DNA of 64,000 nt from Campylobacteraceae bacterium (GCA_027034975.1 JALVWQ010000010.1:1-64000), one strand, 5' to 3'; shown: positions 42,478-55,709, counted from the stretch's first letter. The notes: generated from the sequence alone by a model not told the origin. Made by a program: numbers and translations.

Positions 42478-43689
42478 GTGTTAGTTGTACAAAAGTATGG
42501 GGGAACCAGCGTAGGGAGTTTGGAGCGAATAGAGAGTGTTGCCAATCGTGTTGCTAGGGCAAGAGAAGAGGGGAAAGATTTAGTAATTGTTGTCTCTGCA
42601 ATGAGTGGAGAGACCAATAAGCTTATTGAGTATGCACACCACTTCTCGAAAAACCCAAGCAAGAGAGAGATGGATATGCTCTTGAGTTCAGGAGAGCGAG
42701 TAACAGCAGCTCTTTTAGCAATTGCCTTAAACGAGATGGGGCACAAAACGATTGCACTTACAGGACGACAGGCTGGAATTAAAACAGACAATGCACACAC
42801 CTTTGCACGGATAGAGTCTATCGATACGACTCGCCTCGAAGAGGAGATTGGCAAAGGGAATATTGTTATTGTTGCAGGCTTCCAGGGTATTAATGAAGAT
42901 GGCGAAGTAACGACACTTGGACGAGGTGGAAGTGACCTAAGTGCGGTGGCACTTGCAGGAGCACTGAAGGCTGATGCGTGCGAGATCTATAGCGATGTTG
43001 ATGGTATCTATACAACAGACCCTCGTATTGAGCCAAAGGCGAAGAAGCTAGATCATATCTCCTATGATGAGATGCTTGAACTTGCGAGTCTTGGGGCGAA
43101 GGTGCTTCAGAATAGATCGGTTGAGTTAGCAAAGAAGATGGGTGTAAAGATTGTTGCAAAGAGTAGCTTTAGTGATGCAGAGGGAACAGTAATATCAGAT
43201 AAAGAGGGAGAGAGTATGGAAGAGGTTTTAGTAAGCGGTGTTGCATTAGATAAAAATCAAGCAAGAGTCTCTTTACGAGGGGTTACAGATAGACCTGGCA
43301 TTGCTGCAGAGATCTTTAGCAATCTAGCAAAAGAGAATATTGTAGTTGATATGATTATCCAAAATGCAAGTACAGATGATGGGACAACTAACTTAGGCTT
43401 TACAGTGCCACAAAACCAGCTTGAAGATGCAAAACGAGTGATGGAGAGCTTTGATCACGATTTAGCAGGTGCTGACTATGATGAGAGTGTGGCAAAGGTA
43501 TCAATTGTTGGTGTTGGAATGAAGAGTCATAGTGGTGTAGCAGCAGCTGCATTTAGTGCTTTGGCAAAAAGTGGTATCAATATAGAGATGATCTCGACAA
43601 GCGAAATTAAAGTTTCGATGATCATTGATGAGAAGTTCTCTGAGTTAGCAGTCCGAGTGCTTCACGAAGAGTTTGGGCTCGATAAGTAA
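42478..43689 (+). CDS. lysC: aspartate kinase
   Basis: VQKYGGTSVGSLERI; ACT domains; GVGMKSHSGVA. Confidence 0.96.
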   Translation: MLVVQKYGGTSVGSLERIESVANRVARAREEGKDLVIVVSAMSGETNKLIEYAHHFSKNPSKREMDMLLSSGERVTAALLAIALNEMGHKTIALTGRQAGIKTDNAHTFARIESIDTTRLEEEIGKGNIVIVAGFQGINEDGEVTTLGRGGSDLSAVALAGALKADACEIYSDVDGIYTTDPRIEPKAKKLDHISYDEMLELASLGAKVLQNRSVELAKKMGVKIVAKSSFSDAEGTVISDKEGESMEEVLVSGVALDKNQARVSLRGVTDRPGIAAEIFSNLAKENIVVDMIIQNASTDDGTTNLGFTVPQNQLEDAKRVMESFDHDLAGADYDESVAKVSIVGVGMKSHSGVAAAAFSALAKSGINIEMISTSEIKVSMIIDEKFSELAVRVLHEEFGLDK

Positions 43690-44228
43690 TGGATTTTAGT
43701 GAGTGGACACTAGAGACAATACGGGAGTTTGACTCTTCGTATAGTTGGCTTGAAGAGGTTCGCTTTAATTGGGTGCCACAAGCGATGCATACCGTCTCTC
43801 GCATACTAGAGGGGGCAACACTTATTGTTGTAACCGATAGCGAGTTTAGCTGGTATGGCGACTATATCGTAAAGCATATCAATAAGATAGAGGGTGAACG
43901 CCCCTTTATTCCGGTATATAAACTCTGTTCGCTCTTTCCGCAAGTGGAGTTTTTAAACAACTCTACAGAGTTCGATATGCTCTTTGATATGTTTGATATC
44001 TCCTTTCCAAATGGGTATATATTCTGGTATATTGGGAGTGGCAACCATAACCAGTATGAGTATATTGAGCAGGATAAACAGAGTATGATCTGGCGACTCA
44101 ATAAAGAGATAGAGGGGTTCTTTAGCCTCAACCGTAAAGATCCAAAAATCGATATTAAGCTCATTCAGTCGTTTGAGCTCTTTGATAAGGCAATTAGTGC
44201 TGGACTCTTTGGCGAAGTGGAACTCTAA
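43689..44228 (+). CDS. hobA: HobA-like DnaA-interacting initiation protein
   Basis: Size and position between lysC and holB as in Campylobacter; MDFSEWTLETIREFDSSYSWLEEVRFNWVPQAM. Confidence 0.85.
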   Translation: MDFSEWTLETIREFDSSYSWLEEVRFNWVPQAMHTVSRILEGATLIVVTDSEFSWYGDYIVKHINKIEGERPFIPVYKLCSLFPQVEFLNNSTEFDMLFDMFDISFPNGYIFWYIGSGNHNQYEYIEQDKQSMIWRLNKEIEGFFSLNRKDPKIDIKLIQSFELFDKAISAGLFGEVEL

Positions 44229-44249
44229 AAGTTAAAAGGAGTAGAGGTG

Positions 44250-44906
44250 ATGGAACTCTCGCTACAGTCACAGATTATCATTACTTCTGATTTCTCTAGC
44301 ACAATAGAGAAGCTCCAAGCACTCGCTCCCAAAGAGGCAAGCTTTGAACTCTTTGTCAAAGAGGATGAAAATTTTTTAGTAAGCGACGCAAACGAAGTGA
44401 TAGCTAAAGCCTACTTAGCCTCGCAAGAGAAGGTCTATCTCTGTTTAGCAAGCAACACCTTCTCAGATGTTGTACAAAATAGGCTTTTAAAAATTATCGA
44501 AGAGCCACCAAAAAATAAGGAGTTTATACTTATAACTCCCAATAAAGCTGCTCTACTGCCTACCATAAAATCGCGACTTATTGTAACAACACTGGGCGAA
44601 GTACAAGAGAGTGTCGCAATCGATTTAGATGTAGAGAATTTAGAGCTTCAGAGTGTCTATAACTTTATTCAAGAGAATAAAAACTTAAAACAGCAAGAGG
44701 CATTTGGGGTCGTCGAAGCAGTTATTAAAAAGGCGATACTCTCAGGCAGATACAATTTAGACGAAGATACGCTTGCTCTCTTTACAAAAGCAAGAGAGGC
44801 TTTGAAGCTTGGCTCTCCTCCTGATTTTATCTTAACAACACTGCTGCTAAAACTCTTAGCAAAAAAGCAAAAAAGGCTCAATAGTGCGACTCTATCAAAT
44901 AGATAA
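44250..44906 (+). CDS. holB: DNA polymerase III delta' subunit-like
   Basis: LCLASNTFSDVVQNRLLKIIEEPPKNKEFILITPNKAALLPTIKSR. Confidence 0.88.
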   Translation: MELSLQSQIIITSDFSSTIEKLQALAPKEASFELFVKEDENFLVSDANEVIAKAYLASQEKVYLCLASNTFSDVVQNRLLKIIEEPPKNKEFILITPNKAALLPTIKSRLIVTTLGEVQESVAIDLDVENLELQSVYNFIQENKNLKQQEAFGVVEAVIKKAILSGRYNLDEDTLALFTKAREALKLGSPPDFILTTLLLKLLAKKQKRLNSATLSNR

Positions 44907-46020
44907 ACCGCGTGATGTAAATAGCTACCTCAAAGCCTTAGGTGTAGAGGGTGGCGGCATTAAGATTATGGCGAAAAAGGCGGAACTACTCTTTATCGAG
45001 ATTAAAGAGCTCAAAACCCCAGCAGTAAATATTCTTAAACAAGATGCCCTCAGTGTGGGTGCAGAGTTGGCAGTACCAGGTGGAGTAATTTTGTGCGAAA
45101 AGCCACTCTATGACTGCTTACTAATAGGAACAAAACGGCAATTAGAGAGATTAGCAAGAAAAGAGCTCGCCCAACCATTTGGCTTAAAAAAGTTGGCAAC
45201 TGAACTAAAGTCGCTCCTCTACCCAAAAAAGTTTGATCTAAAGATAATGGGAGTTATAAATGCCAATAGCGATAGCTTCTATAGTGGTAGTCGCTTTATG
45301 GGTGCAGAGGCTCTTAAGCAGATAGAGCAGATGATAAGCGATGGTGCAGCCATTATAGATATCGGCGGTGTATCGAGTCGCCCTGGCTCAAAAGCTGTAA
45401 GTGCTAGCGAAGAGCTTGCAAGAGTAAAAGATATTATCGATACCGTAAAAGCAGAAAAACTATATGAAAAGGCATTATTTAGTATTGACTCTTACGCACC
45501 AGAGGTTGTAGAGTATGCCTTAAATTGTGGTTTTAAAATTATTAATGACATTACCGGTGCAAGAGATGAGCAGCTTATAAAATTAGCCGTAAAATATGGG
45601 GCAAAGCTATGTATAATGCATATGCAAGGCACTCCAGAAGATATGCAAAAGAGCCCACACTATGAGTGTGTAGTAAGCGAAGTAGATGCATTTTTTGCAC
45701 AACAGATAGCAAAATGCGAAGAGCTAGGCTTAGGTAGAGAAGATATTATTTTAGATGTTGGCATAGGCTTTGGAAAAACCTTAGAGCATAACTTAGAACT
45801 CCTAAAAGCCCACCAACACTTTACCCACTTTGGTTGCGAACTTCTCATTGGAGCAAGTCGAAAGTCGATGATAGATAAAATAATCCCAACTCCTACCCAA
45901 GATCGCCTACCAGGAACTCTCATAATCCACACTAAAGCTGCAGAGCGAGGAGCAAGCATAGTAAGATGCCACGATGTAAAAGAGCACACCCAAGCCTTTA
46001 AGGTGTGGGAGAGGTTGTAA
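44884..46020 (+). CDS. folP: dihydropteroate synthase
   Basis: IMGVINANSDSFYSGSRF, IDIGGVSSRPGS, GIGFGKTLEHNLELL. Confidence 0.95.
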   Translation: MRLYQIDKPRDVNSYLKALGVEGGGIKIMAKKAELLFIEIKELKTPAVNILKQDALSVGAELAVPGGVILCEKPLYDCLLIGTKRQLERLARKELAQPFGLKKLATELKSLLYPKKFDLKIMGVINANSDSFYSGSRFMGAEALKQIEQMISDGAAIIDIGGVSSRPGSKAVSASEELARVKDIIDTVKAEKLYEKALFSIDSYAPEVVEYALNCGFKIINDITGARDEQLIKLAVKYGAKLCIMHMQGTPEDMQKSPHYECVVSEVDAFFAQQIAKCEELGLGREDIILDVGIGFGKTLEHNLELLKAHQHFTHFGCELLIGASRKSMIDKIIPTPTQDRLPGTLIIHTKAAERGASIVRCHDVKEHTQAFKVWERL

Positions 46021-46318
46021 TTTTACTCATTTTTGTCAATTTTTTTATGTAGCTATCTGTATATTACTTCCAAAATTATCAAAAAAGCATTAAGCATAGA
46101 AATTTGTAAAACTTTTAACTCTTTAAATAGTTTTAGATCTGTTGATACTGTTTAAGTTAATTGTTTAATAACTTCATAGTAGTGTATTTGTTAATTTAGA
46201 TAACTCTTTTGTAACTTATACTTTTATATTTGAGGTTATAAATTCATTAATCCAAATCTAATATAAATAAAAATATAGCCATATTATGGTAATATAATAA
46301 GAATTTTTAGATTAGGAA

Positions 46319-47068
46319 TTGGCTATGAATATTATAAGAGTAGATCTAATGGTTCTTTTTTTTATAGTAACTTTTTTGACTGCTTGTCAAGATGTAGATA
46401 AGAGAGATACTTCTATTATAGAACAAGAGGTAGAGCAAGATGTTAATAGAACACAATTAAAAAAAACTATAGAAAAGAGATTTTTAAATAGTGATAATTG
46501 TGATCAAATTATAGATAAAGTCTATTTGAAGATTTGTTATGATTATAATCTAAAAGCTGCTAAGAGTGTAGTGTATAAACTAGAGGGTGATTTGGTAGAT
46601 GAAGAGAATATAAAGGAGAGACCTAGATTTTATGCGGAAACGCTTATTGATGAACCTTATAGGGTCTATAGTTATGATTACAAAAATTCTGGCTATGACA
46701 AAGGTCATTTAGCTCCAGATGCGGCATTTGATTGGAGTCAAGAGAGTTTAGAGGCGACATATTCATTAGCCAATATCGTTCCTCAAGATAAGAATGTAAA
46801 TCAGCATCAATGGGTTAAAGTTGAAGAACATGCAAGAAAAGAGGCAAAGCTTCTAGAAGAAGTTAATGTAGTTAATGTTGTAGTATATGCTCTAAACCCA
46901 AAAAGAATTGGAAAGGATAAAATTGCTGTAGCAAAAGGGTTCTATAAAGTACTCTATAATAGTAAGAAAAATTATAAAGAGTGTTTCTATTATGAAAATA
47001 ATGCATCTGTTAATGATTCTACACTTTATGGAAATAGAGTTGATTGTAAAGAGACATTAGATATCTAA
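46319..47068 (+). CDS. DNA/RNA non-specific endonuclease-like lipoprotein
   Basis: Lipobox FLTAC; YDKGHLAPDAAF (DRGH-type motif) and NIVPQDKNVNQHQW. Confidence 0.85.
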   Translation: MAMNIIRVDLMVLFFIVTFLTACQDVDKRDTSIIEQEVEQDVNRTQLKKTIEKRFLNSDNCDQIIDKVYLKICYDYNLKAAKSVVYKLEGDLVDEENIKERPRFYAETLIDEPYRVYSYDYKNSGYDKGHLAPDAAFDWSQESLEATYSLANIVPQDKNVNQHQWVKVEEHARKEAKLLEEVNVVNVVVYALNPKRIGKDKIAVAKGFYKVLYNSKKNYKECFYYENNASVNDSTLYGNRVDCKETLDI

Positions 47069-47216
47069 GAAATTTTAAATAAAATATTTGGAAAAAAAAT
47101 TAAAAAAAGTATTTATTGCAAACTTTATAAAAGAGTAATTAGATTTTATCTCCATTCAAAGCATATTCTTTTAAAAGTCTTCTCAAACACCCTGCATATG
47201 GCATTTTGAAAGAAAT

Positions 47217-47231
47217 ATGACAATTTGTCAT
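47217..47231. promoter_or_regulatory. 15-bp perfect palindrome ATGACAATTTGTCAT, putative operator
   Basis: Palindrome followed by T8, about 40 bp upstream of the 47273 start. Confidence 0.45.
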
Positions 47232-47272
47232 TTTTTTTGATACACTAAGAAAAAACAACAAAAGGATGAATG

Positions 47273-49285
47273 ATGTTAAGTTTTAGAGCTTCAAGAGTGA
47301 ATGCCTTTCAAAATCTTTTAATACTTTTTGGAATGCTTCTTATGCTTTTGAATTTAAGTGGTTGTGCAGATGCGGGAAGAGATCAAAGTGTAACTGCAGG
47401 TGAAAGAGTTGTTTTAGATGGTTCTGCTTCAACGCCAAGAGAGGGATGGAAAATTATTAAATATAGATGGAAACAGTTAAAAGGAAAACATGTAAAACTT
47501 CAAAACAAAGAGAGTGTAAAAGCCACCTTTATAGCTCCAGATGTAAAAAAAAGAAGAAGATTAGTATTTAGGCTAATAACTACTGAAGTTTCACCATCTG
47601 GCTATAAATTGAAATTTAGAGATAGAGTTAAAGTTTATATTTTGCCAAAAGAGGATAAAGATAAAACTCCTCCTGTAATTACATTAAATGGGAAAAACCC
47701 ATATATTTTAGAGGCTGGAGAAGATTTTATTGATCCGGGAGCAAAAGCAGTTGATGATCATGATGGTGAACTTGCTGTAACTATAAGTGGCGAGGTTGAT
47801 AATAGAAGTGTTGGAGAGTATAAGTTGGTTTATATTGCTAAAGATAAGAGTGGCAATGAGGCAAATGCAACACGAGTTGTAAAGGTAGTAGATACAACAC
47901 CACCAACAATAAAACTAAAGGGTAAAAAGTTGCTTGTTATTGAGCGAGATTCTAATTTTAGTGATCCAGGTGTTGCATTAAGCGATAATGCTAAAGGAGA
48001 GATTAGATTAGAGCGTGAAGGAGAGGTGGATACACAATATTTAGGAGAGCGATTGATATTTTATAAAGCTATTGATGCAAATGGAAATAAAGCTAACAGC
48101 TATAGAGTTGTAAAAGTGATAGATAGCACTCAGAAGATGAAAGAGAGAGTAGAATGGTTTTTAAATCAGCATGAAGATTTGAAAAAGGGATACTTTATTG
48201 GTAAATTTGGTGTGCGAAATAATCCTACAGGATGGGATCATGGCAGTTATCTGCGTGCCTATATCGATATGTATGAGGCATCAGGGGATGTGAGAATTTT
48301 ACGAAAACTTAATGAGTTGCTTAAAATTGTTGCTGATGGTAATGATAAGATTACGGGATTCAAGGATGATAGAACCAATAGTGTTTTGCCAGGTTGGGGG
48401 CATGGATGGGAGTATGACAAATTTGGTCCAGATGAAAATGCCAGATATTCTGAGATGTTAACAAATGCACTTTATGCCTATTCGTTTGCTGCATTTGCAA
48501 GAATAGTAAAAGAGGATCCTTCGCTTCAAAAAGAGTTTGGCGATGATGCTAATAGATATTTTCAAGTAGTTCAAGAGATCTATGAAGCCCATAAACCATT
48601 TGTAGCTGATAGTGATTCGCCTTATGAGGATGGAAGCAAGGGAGTCTATTTTGAGTATCCTCAAAACTATTATGAAGATGGAGAGGATTACTCTCATGTA
48701 GAAGCTCCAATAAATTTAACAACAATTATTGCAGAGCCACTTATAGAGATGTATAAAGCAAGCCTTGCTGATGGAAAGCCAAATAATAAGTATAAAGAGA
48801 TTGTTACAAGAGTTGGGAATTATATTTGGGCTAACATGACTTTGCATGAAGATGAGAGAGGTAATTATGTAGTATGGCTCTATTGGCCTGCTGATATTGA
48901 TGATGATCCACATATGGAAGATGTAACCCATAGCGTTAAAATTGCACAATTTGCAGTATCACTTTATAATGCCAATATCCAAAAGAAATGGGATAAAACG
49001 AAACTTCATTATATAGCTAATAGTTTCCTTTTAAAAGCTAATTTGGGTGATGGTAAGTTTGCAAACTATATTGACGGCACTGGTGGAATTTTTAATAGCG
49101 ATGATGATCACCATGCAGCAGATCTTTATGGATGGTTAGTGCTTGAGGCATATTCATATAATGACTCTTTGCAAACAACAATAGCAGATGTTTTAAAAGA
49201 GGCGATGGAAAAAGAGGGGGATGATTTATATTATAATTTTGCACTCTTTACAACATTTACACGCTTTGCAACTGATCAATTTTAG
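47273..49285 (+). CDS. lipoprotein with PKD/REJ-like and two DUF5011-like domains and a C-terminal alpha/alpha-toroid carbohydrate-active-like domain
   Basis: Lipobox NLSGC; repeated DxTPPxIxLxGK ... DPG(A/V) ... VVKVVDxT; GWDHGSYLRAYIDMYEASGD / GWGHGWEYDKFGPDENARYSEM. Confidence 0.7.
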   Translation: MLSFRASRVNAFQNLLILFGMLLMLLNLSGCADAGRDQSVTAGERVVLDGSASTPREGWKIIKYRWKQLKGKHVKLQNKESVKATFIAPDVKKRRRLVFRLITTEVSPSGYKLKFRDRVKVYILPKEDKDKTPPVITLNGKNPYILEAGEDFIDPGAKAVDDHDGELAVTISGEVDNRSVGEYKLVYIAKDKSGNEANATRVVKVVDTTPPTIKLKGKKLLVIERDSNFSDPGVALSDNAKGEIRLEREGEVDTQYLGERLIFYKAIDANGNKANSYRVVKVIDSTQKMKERVEWFLNQHEDLKKGYFIGKFGVRNNPTGWDHGSYLRAYIDMYEASGDVRILRKLNELLKIVADGNDKITGFKDDRTNSVLPGWGHGWEYDKFGPDENARYSEMLTNALYAYSFAAFARIVKEDPSLQKEFGDDANRYFQVVQEIYEAHKPFVADSDSPYEDGSKGVYFEYPQNYYEDGEDYSHVEAPINLTTIIAEPLIEMYKASLADGKPNNKYKEIVTRVGNYIWANMTLHEDERGNYVVWLYWPADIDDDPHMEDVTHSVKIAQFAVSLYNANIQKKWDKTKLHYIANSFLLKANLGDGKFANYIDGTGGIFNSDDDHHAADLYGWLVLEAYSYNDSLQTTIADVLKEAMEKEGDDLYYNFALFTTFTRFATDQF

Positions 49286-49311
49286 TTGTAACACTATTTT
49301 TAGGTTTATGG

Positions 49312-49331
49312 AAAGGAGGATTATCCTCCTT
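49312..49331 (+). terminator. putative terminator hairpin
   Basis: AAAGGAGGATTATCCTCCTT after ORF stop at 49285. Confidence 0.5.
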
Positions 49332-49627
49332 GTAGAGTTTTAATTTGTAAATAATATAAGTGCATAGTTGATGAGTAGAAAAAAGTTTTGAGGATGAGAG
49401 ATATCCTCTTTAACATTAAGAAAGAAGCGTACTTTATTGATTTATTACAAAATATAAAATATTGATTCACTTTTTTAGAAATTAAATTTTTCATTATAGC
49501 AATTTATAGAGAGTATTACTTCAATTGAGATAGAGAAACTTATGTTAACTTTGTGTTCTAAAACTTTTCTTTATTAGAAGTGATGGATTTTAACAAACTA
49601 TTAAGTTAGAGTTTGTAATAATCAAGA

Positions 49628-52245
<2,618 letters not shown>

Positions 52246-52276
52246 TTATGGTAAAATTTAGAAAAAAGGTAATAAT

Positions 52277-52687
52277 ATGAAGAGGTTACTACTTATAATA
52301 ACAGTACTGCTTTTTCCTCTTTTCTCAAATGGAATAAATTGGTATACAGATGTCGAGAAGGCTAAGGCAGATGCACTCAAGCAGCAGAAGATTATATTTG
52401 TTTTTGTAGAGGCGGAGCACTGTCCGTTTTGTACGCAGATGCTTGAGGATACTTTGAGCGATAAAGATGTGATTCGCTCTCTTAATAAAGAGTATATCCC
52501 ACTCAAGATCGATTTAGATAGTGAACAGGGGCGTAAATATTTTGGGGCGACTGCAATGACTCCTACAAGTTACTTTTATGCTCCAAATGGGAAGTTGCTA
52601 GAGACACTTGAGGGGTTGCAGAATCTTGAGTTCTTCTTTTGGGGCATGGGAAAGGCAGAGCGAGAGTTTGCAAAGATGAAGAGGTAG
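52277..52687 (+). CDS. thioredoxin-fold protein, periplasmic
   Basis: Signal peptide; VEAEHCPFCTQML; MTPTSYFYAPNG. Confidence 0.85.
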   Translation: MKRLLLIITVLLFPLFSNGINWYTDVEKAKADALKQQKIIFVFVEAEHCPFCTQMLEDTLSDKDVIRSLNKEYIPLKIDLDSEQGRKYFGATAMTPTSYFYAPNGKLLETLEGLQNLEFFFWGMGKAEREFAKMKR

Positions 52688-52691
52688 CAAG

Positions 52692-53261
52692 ATGAGAAGA
52701 GTACTCTTTTTTTTATTAATCTCTACTGCAGTGATTTTTGCAAATCTTCCAAAGAGTAAAATTACTCCATTTATAGAAGCAGCACGAGCTCAAGTTGGTG
52801 TTACGACAATTTATGACCCCGCTTATGTGCGGATAAAGTTTCCGATGGGTGATATTGTAAAGAGTCGAGGTGTCTGTACAGATGTTCTTGTAAGAGCTCT
52901 AAGGGGAATCGGAATAGACTTACAAAAAGAGGTCTATCTTGATAAGAAGCGGCATCCAAAACGCTACAAGGGGCTTTACTATACCGATCGATTGGATCCA
53001 AATATAGACCATCGCCGTGTAAAGAATCTGCAAGCCTACTTTGCGGCAAAGGGGTATAGGGTAAAGGGTGCCTTTAAGCCTGGTGATATTGTTGTCTGGA
53101 AACTGCCAGGAAGTAACCTAGATCATATTGGGATATGCTCAGATAAGCTCAATAGCAAGGGAGAGCCTTTAATTATCCACAATGTTGGTGCAGGTGCGAA
53201 AGAGGAGGATGTCTTAAGAGAGTACAATATTGTAGATCACTTTAGGATATTTGCTAAGTGA
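52692..53261 (+). CDS. DUF1287 family protein
   Basis: GDIVKSRGVCTDVLVRALRGIGIDLQKEV, GDIVVWKLPGSNLDHIGI. Confidence 0.85.
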   Translation: MRRVLFFLLISTAVIFANLPKSKITPFIEAARAQVGVTTIYDPAYVRIKFPMGDIVKSRGVCTDVLVRALRGIGIDLQKEVYLDKKRHPKRYKGLYYTDRLDPNIDHRRVKNLQAYFAAKGYRVKGAFKPGDIVVWKLPGSNLDHIGICSDKLNSKGEPLIIHNVGAGAKEEDVLREYNIVDHFRIFAK

Positions 53262-53977
53262 GATTAGATAGCTATTTGGTAGAAAATGGGCTTTTTGAGA
53301 GCCGAAATAGGGCAGCTACTGCCATAAAGGGCGGTTTGGTATCTGTTGATGGGAGAGTGGTTACGAAGCCCTCGTTTAAGGTTGCTGCATCGGTTAGTGT
53401 AGAGGTGGAAGAGTCGAAGTTTTATGTCTCAAGAGCTGCAAAGAAGTTAGAGGAGTATCTCAAAGAGTTTGCCTTGCCAATAGAGGGGGCAAGGTGTTTA
53501 GATATTGGCTCAAGTACAGGTGGCTTTACGCAGATACTTTTAGAAAATGGGGCAAGAAGTGTCGATTGTGTAGATGTTGGTAGAGAGCAGCTGCACAGTT
53601 CTTTAAGAGAAAATAGCAGAGTGAGTGTTTTTGAAGAGACTGATATTCGAGATTTTAAAGCTTTACCTTACGACTTGATAGTCTCTGATGTCTCTTTTAT
53701 TTCGCTTTTAAAGATTGTTGATAGTGTGGATAGCTTAAGTAGTGAGAGTACCACTATATCTCTGCTCTTTAAGCCACAATTTGAGGTTGGCTTAGGTGTA
53801 AAACGAGATAGTAAGGGTGTGGTGGTTGATCAGGGAGCAATAGAGCGAGCAAGAAGAGATTTTGAGCAAAAAACTAAAGAGCTTGGCTGGAGAGTTGTGG
53901 ATAATCGAGCAAGCAGAGTAAGTGGAAAAGAGGGAAATGTGGAGTATTTTTATACTTTTAAAAAGGACAGCATGTGA
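53258..53977 (+). CDS. tlyA: TlyA family rRNA methyltransferase/hemolysin
   Basis: S4 domain plus CLDIGSSTGGFTQILLENGA. Confidence 0.93.
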   Translation: MRLDSYLVENGLFESRNRAATAIKGGLVSVDGRVVTKPSFKVAASVSVEVEESKFYVSRAAKKLEEYLKEFALPIEGARCLDIGSSTGGFTQILLENGARSVDCVDVGREQLHSSLRENSRVSVFEETDIRDFKALPYDLIVSDVSFISLLKIVDSVDSLSSESTTISLLFKPQFEVGLGVKRDSKGVVVDQGAIERARRDFEQKTKELGWRVVDNRASRVSGKEGNVEYFYTFKKDSM

Positions 53978-54777
53978 TAGAGTCTATTGCTATTGGCTCA
54001 TTCGATGGAGTCCATATTGCCCACCAAAAGCTTATAGAGATAGCAGATGTAGTGGTTGTTATTGAACGCTTTAGTGCCTCTTTGACACCTGGTTGGAAGC
54101 GAAGCTTCTATATCGATAAGCCATGTTACTTCTATATTTTAGAAAAGATTAAAGGCTTAACTCCAAAAGAGTTTATAGCGAAACTAGAGAGCGATTTTCC
54201 ACATCTAAAGAGAATTATTGTTGGATATGACTTTCGCTTTGGAAAAGCAAAGAGTGGCACTCTAGAGAGTCTCAAAGAGTACTTTAGTGGCGAAGTAGTC
54301 GTGGTTGATGAGGTAAAAAAAGATGGTATCTCTGTGCACTCACGAGTGATTCGACAATATCTACAAGAGTGCAATATGAAAGTAGCAAACAGATTGCTAG
54401 GGCGACGATACCGTATTGATGGCTACGAGACACGCGGCTTAGGCATTGGCGGCAAGGAGTTAGTTCCTACCATTAATTTAGATGTAAAAGATTATGTGCT
54501 TCCGTTGGGCGTGTTTGCTGTGAAAGTCGAAATTGATAAGAGAAGCTTTGATGCTGTTGCCTTTATAGGGAATAGAGTGAGTGTTGATAACTCTTTTAGC
54601 GTAGAGGTGCATATTTTAGATAAATTTGAGGCAGAGAGAAATCCATATCGAAAAGTGTGGGTAGAGTTTGTCGATTTTATTCGAGCTATTAAGAAGTTTG
54701 ACTCTTTTGAGAGTTTAAAAGCAGCTATTGAAGCCGATATTAAGAGTGCTAAGAAGTTATTACGACGAGCAACTTAG
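53974..54777 (+). CDS. ribF: bifunctional riboflavin kinase/FAD synthetase
   Basis: AIGSFDGVHIAHQKLI; VGYDFRFGKAKSGTLE. Confidence 0.92.
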   Translation: MIESIAIGSFDGVHIAHQKLIEIADVVVVIERFSASLTPGWKRSFYIDKPCYFYILEKIKGLTPKEFIAKLESDFPHLKRIIVGYDFRFGKAKSGTLESLKEYFSGEVVVVDEVKKDGISVHSRVIRQYLQECNMKVANRLLGRRYRIDGYETRGLGIGGKELVPTINLDVKDYVLPLGVFAVKVEIDKRSFDAVAFIGNRVSVDNSFSVEVHILDKFEAERNPYRKVWVEFVDFIRAIKKFDSFESLKAAIEADIKSAKKLLRRAT

Positions 54778-55443
54778 TTTTTTGTTTTTATAGTAGTCTG
54801 GTGTGGCTTGCGACAATCTCTCGAACTCTGGGTATTCGTTGTATGGGTTTTGGGCAATTTTTAAGAGATCTTTTACCTTTTGGTACTCTTTCTTTTGAGC
54901 TGCATCGATAGCTTCTTGGAGCATATAGTTTTTAAGAATATATTTTGGGTTTACTGCTCGCATCTTCTCTAATCGCTTAGAGGTCTCTATCTCTTCGAGT
55001 TTTAATCGTTTATCGTAAATATCGAGCCACTCTTTGAGTGGATTGTGGTAGAGGGCTGTACGAAGAAGCGGCTCTCTGTTGCCACTGTAGTTGCTTAACT
55101 CTCTAAAAAAGAGGGTATAGTCTATGCGAAGTTGCTCAAGAGTGCTTAAGAGCTGTTGCAGTAGCTCTCGATCGCTTGAGAGACTCTTCTCTAAGCCTAA
55201 CTTTTGCATCATAAGAGAGTGGTAAGAGTCGTGGTAGAGTGGGTCGAACTCATTTAAGATCGATTCGTAAGGTATCTCTTTATATTTTGTAGCAAGTGCA
55301 GAGAAGAGAGCATTAATATTCCACTTGGCAATGTAAGGCTGGTTACCAAAGCTGTAGCGACCCTCTCTATCGGTATGGTTACAGATATAGCTGAAGTCAT
55401 AGTCATCTAAAAAGGCAAATGGCCCATAATCGATTGTCATCAC
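54760..55443 (-). pseudogene. selO: C-terminal half of SelO/YdiU split by repeat A2
   Basis: MTIDYGPFAFLDDYDFSYICNHTDREGRYSFGNQP is the continuation of SelO after NTDNFSIAG. Confidence 0.9.
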
Positions 55444-55709
55444 CGCACCAAGTAACTAACTTAAACTTTGATGCTGCAATTTCGTTCAAAGGCAAGGCAG
55501 ATTGTCGTAGGACTAGCCGTAGGCTAATTCAAGAAAATCTAACGCAGCATTTGGGCGAAAGTGTAGCACCCTTCGGGGATAACGATATGGGGCAATCTGC
55601 ACATAAAAAAATCTTTAAATTAGCTTCGGCTAGTTCTGCAGATTTTTTTATGCACATCTCACCCCGTCTCGTTATCTCAAAGTTTGAGTTAGTTATTTGG
55701 TGCGGTGAT
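55439..55709. mobile_element. 271-bp MITE-like structured palindromic element (family A, copy A2), inserted in selO
   Basis: Terminal inverted repeats ATCACCGCACCAAGTAACTAACTTAAACTTTGA / TCAAAGTTTGAGTTAGTTATTTGGTGCGGTGAT; nested arms with ACTAGCC/GCTAAT tips as in A1. Confidence 0.88.

Noticed and set aside
46085-46098. AAGCATT AAGCATA as another heptamer locus
   Set aside because: Only two units; too short to separate from chance
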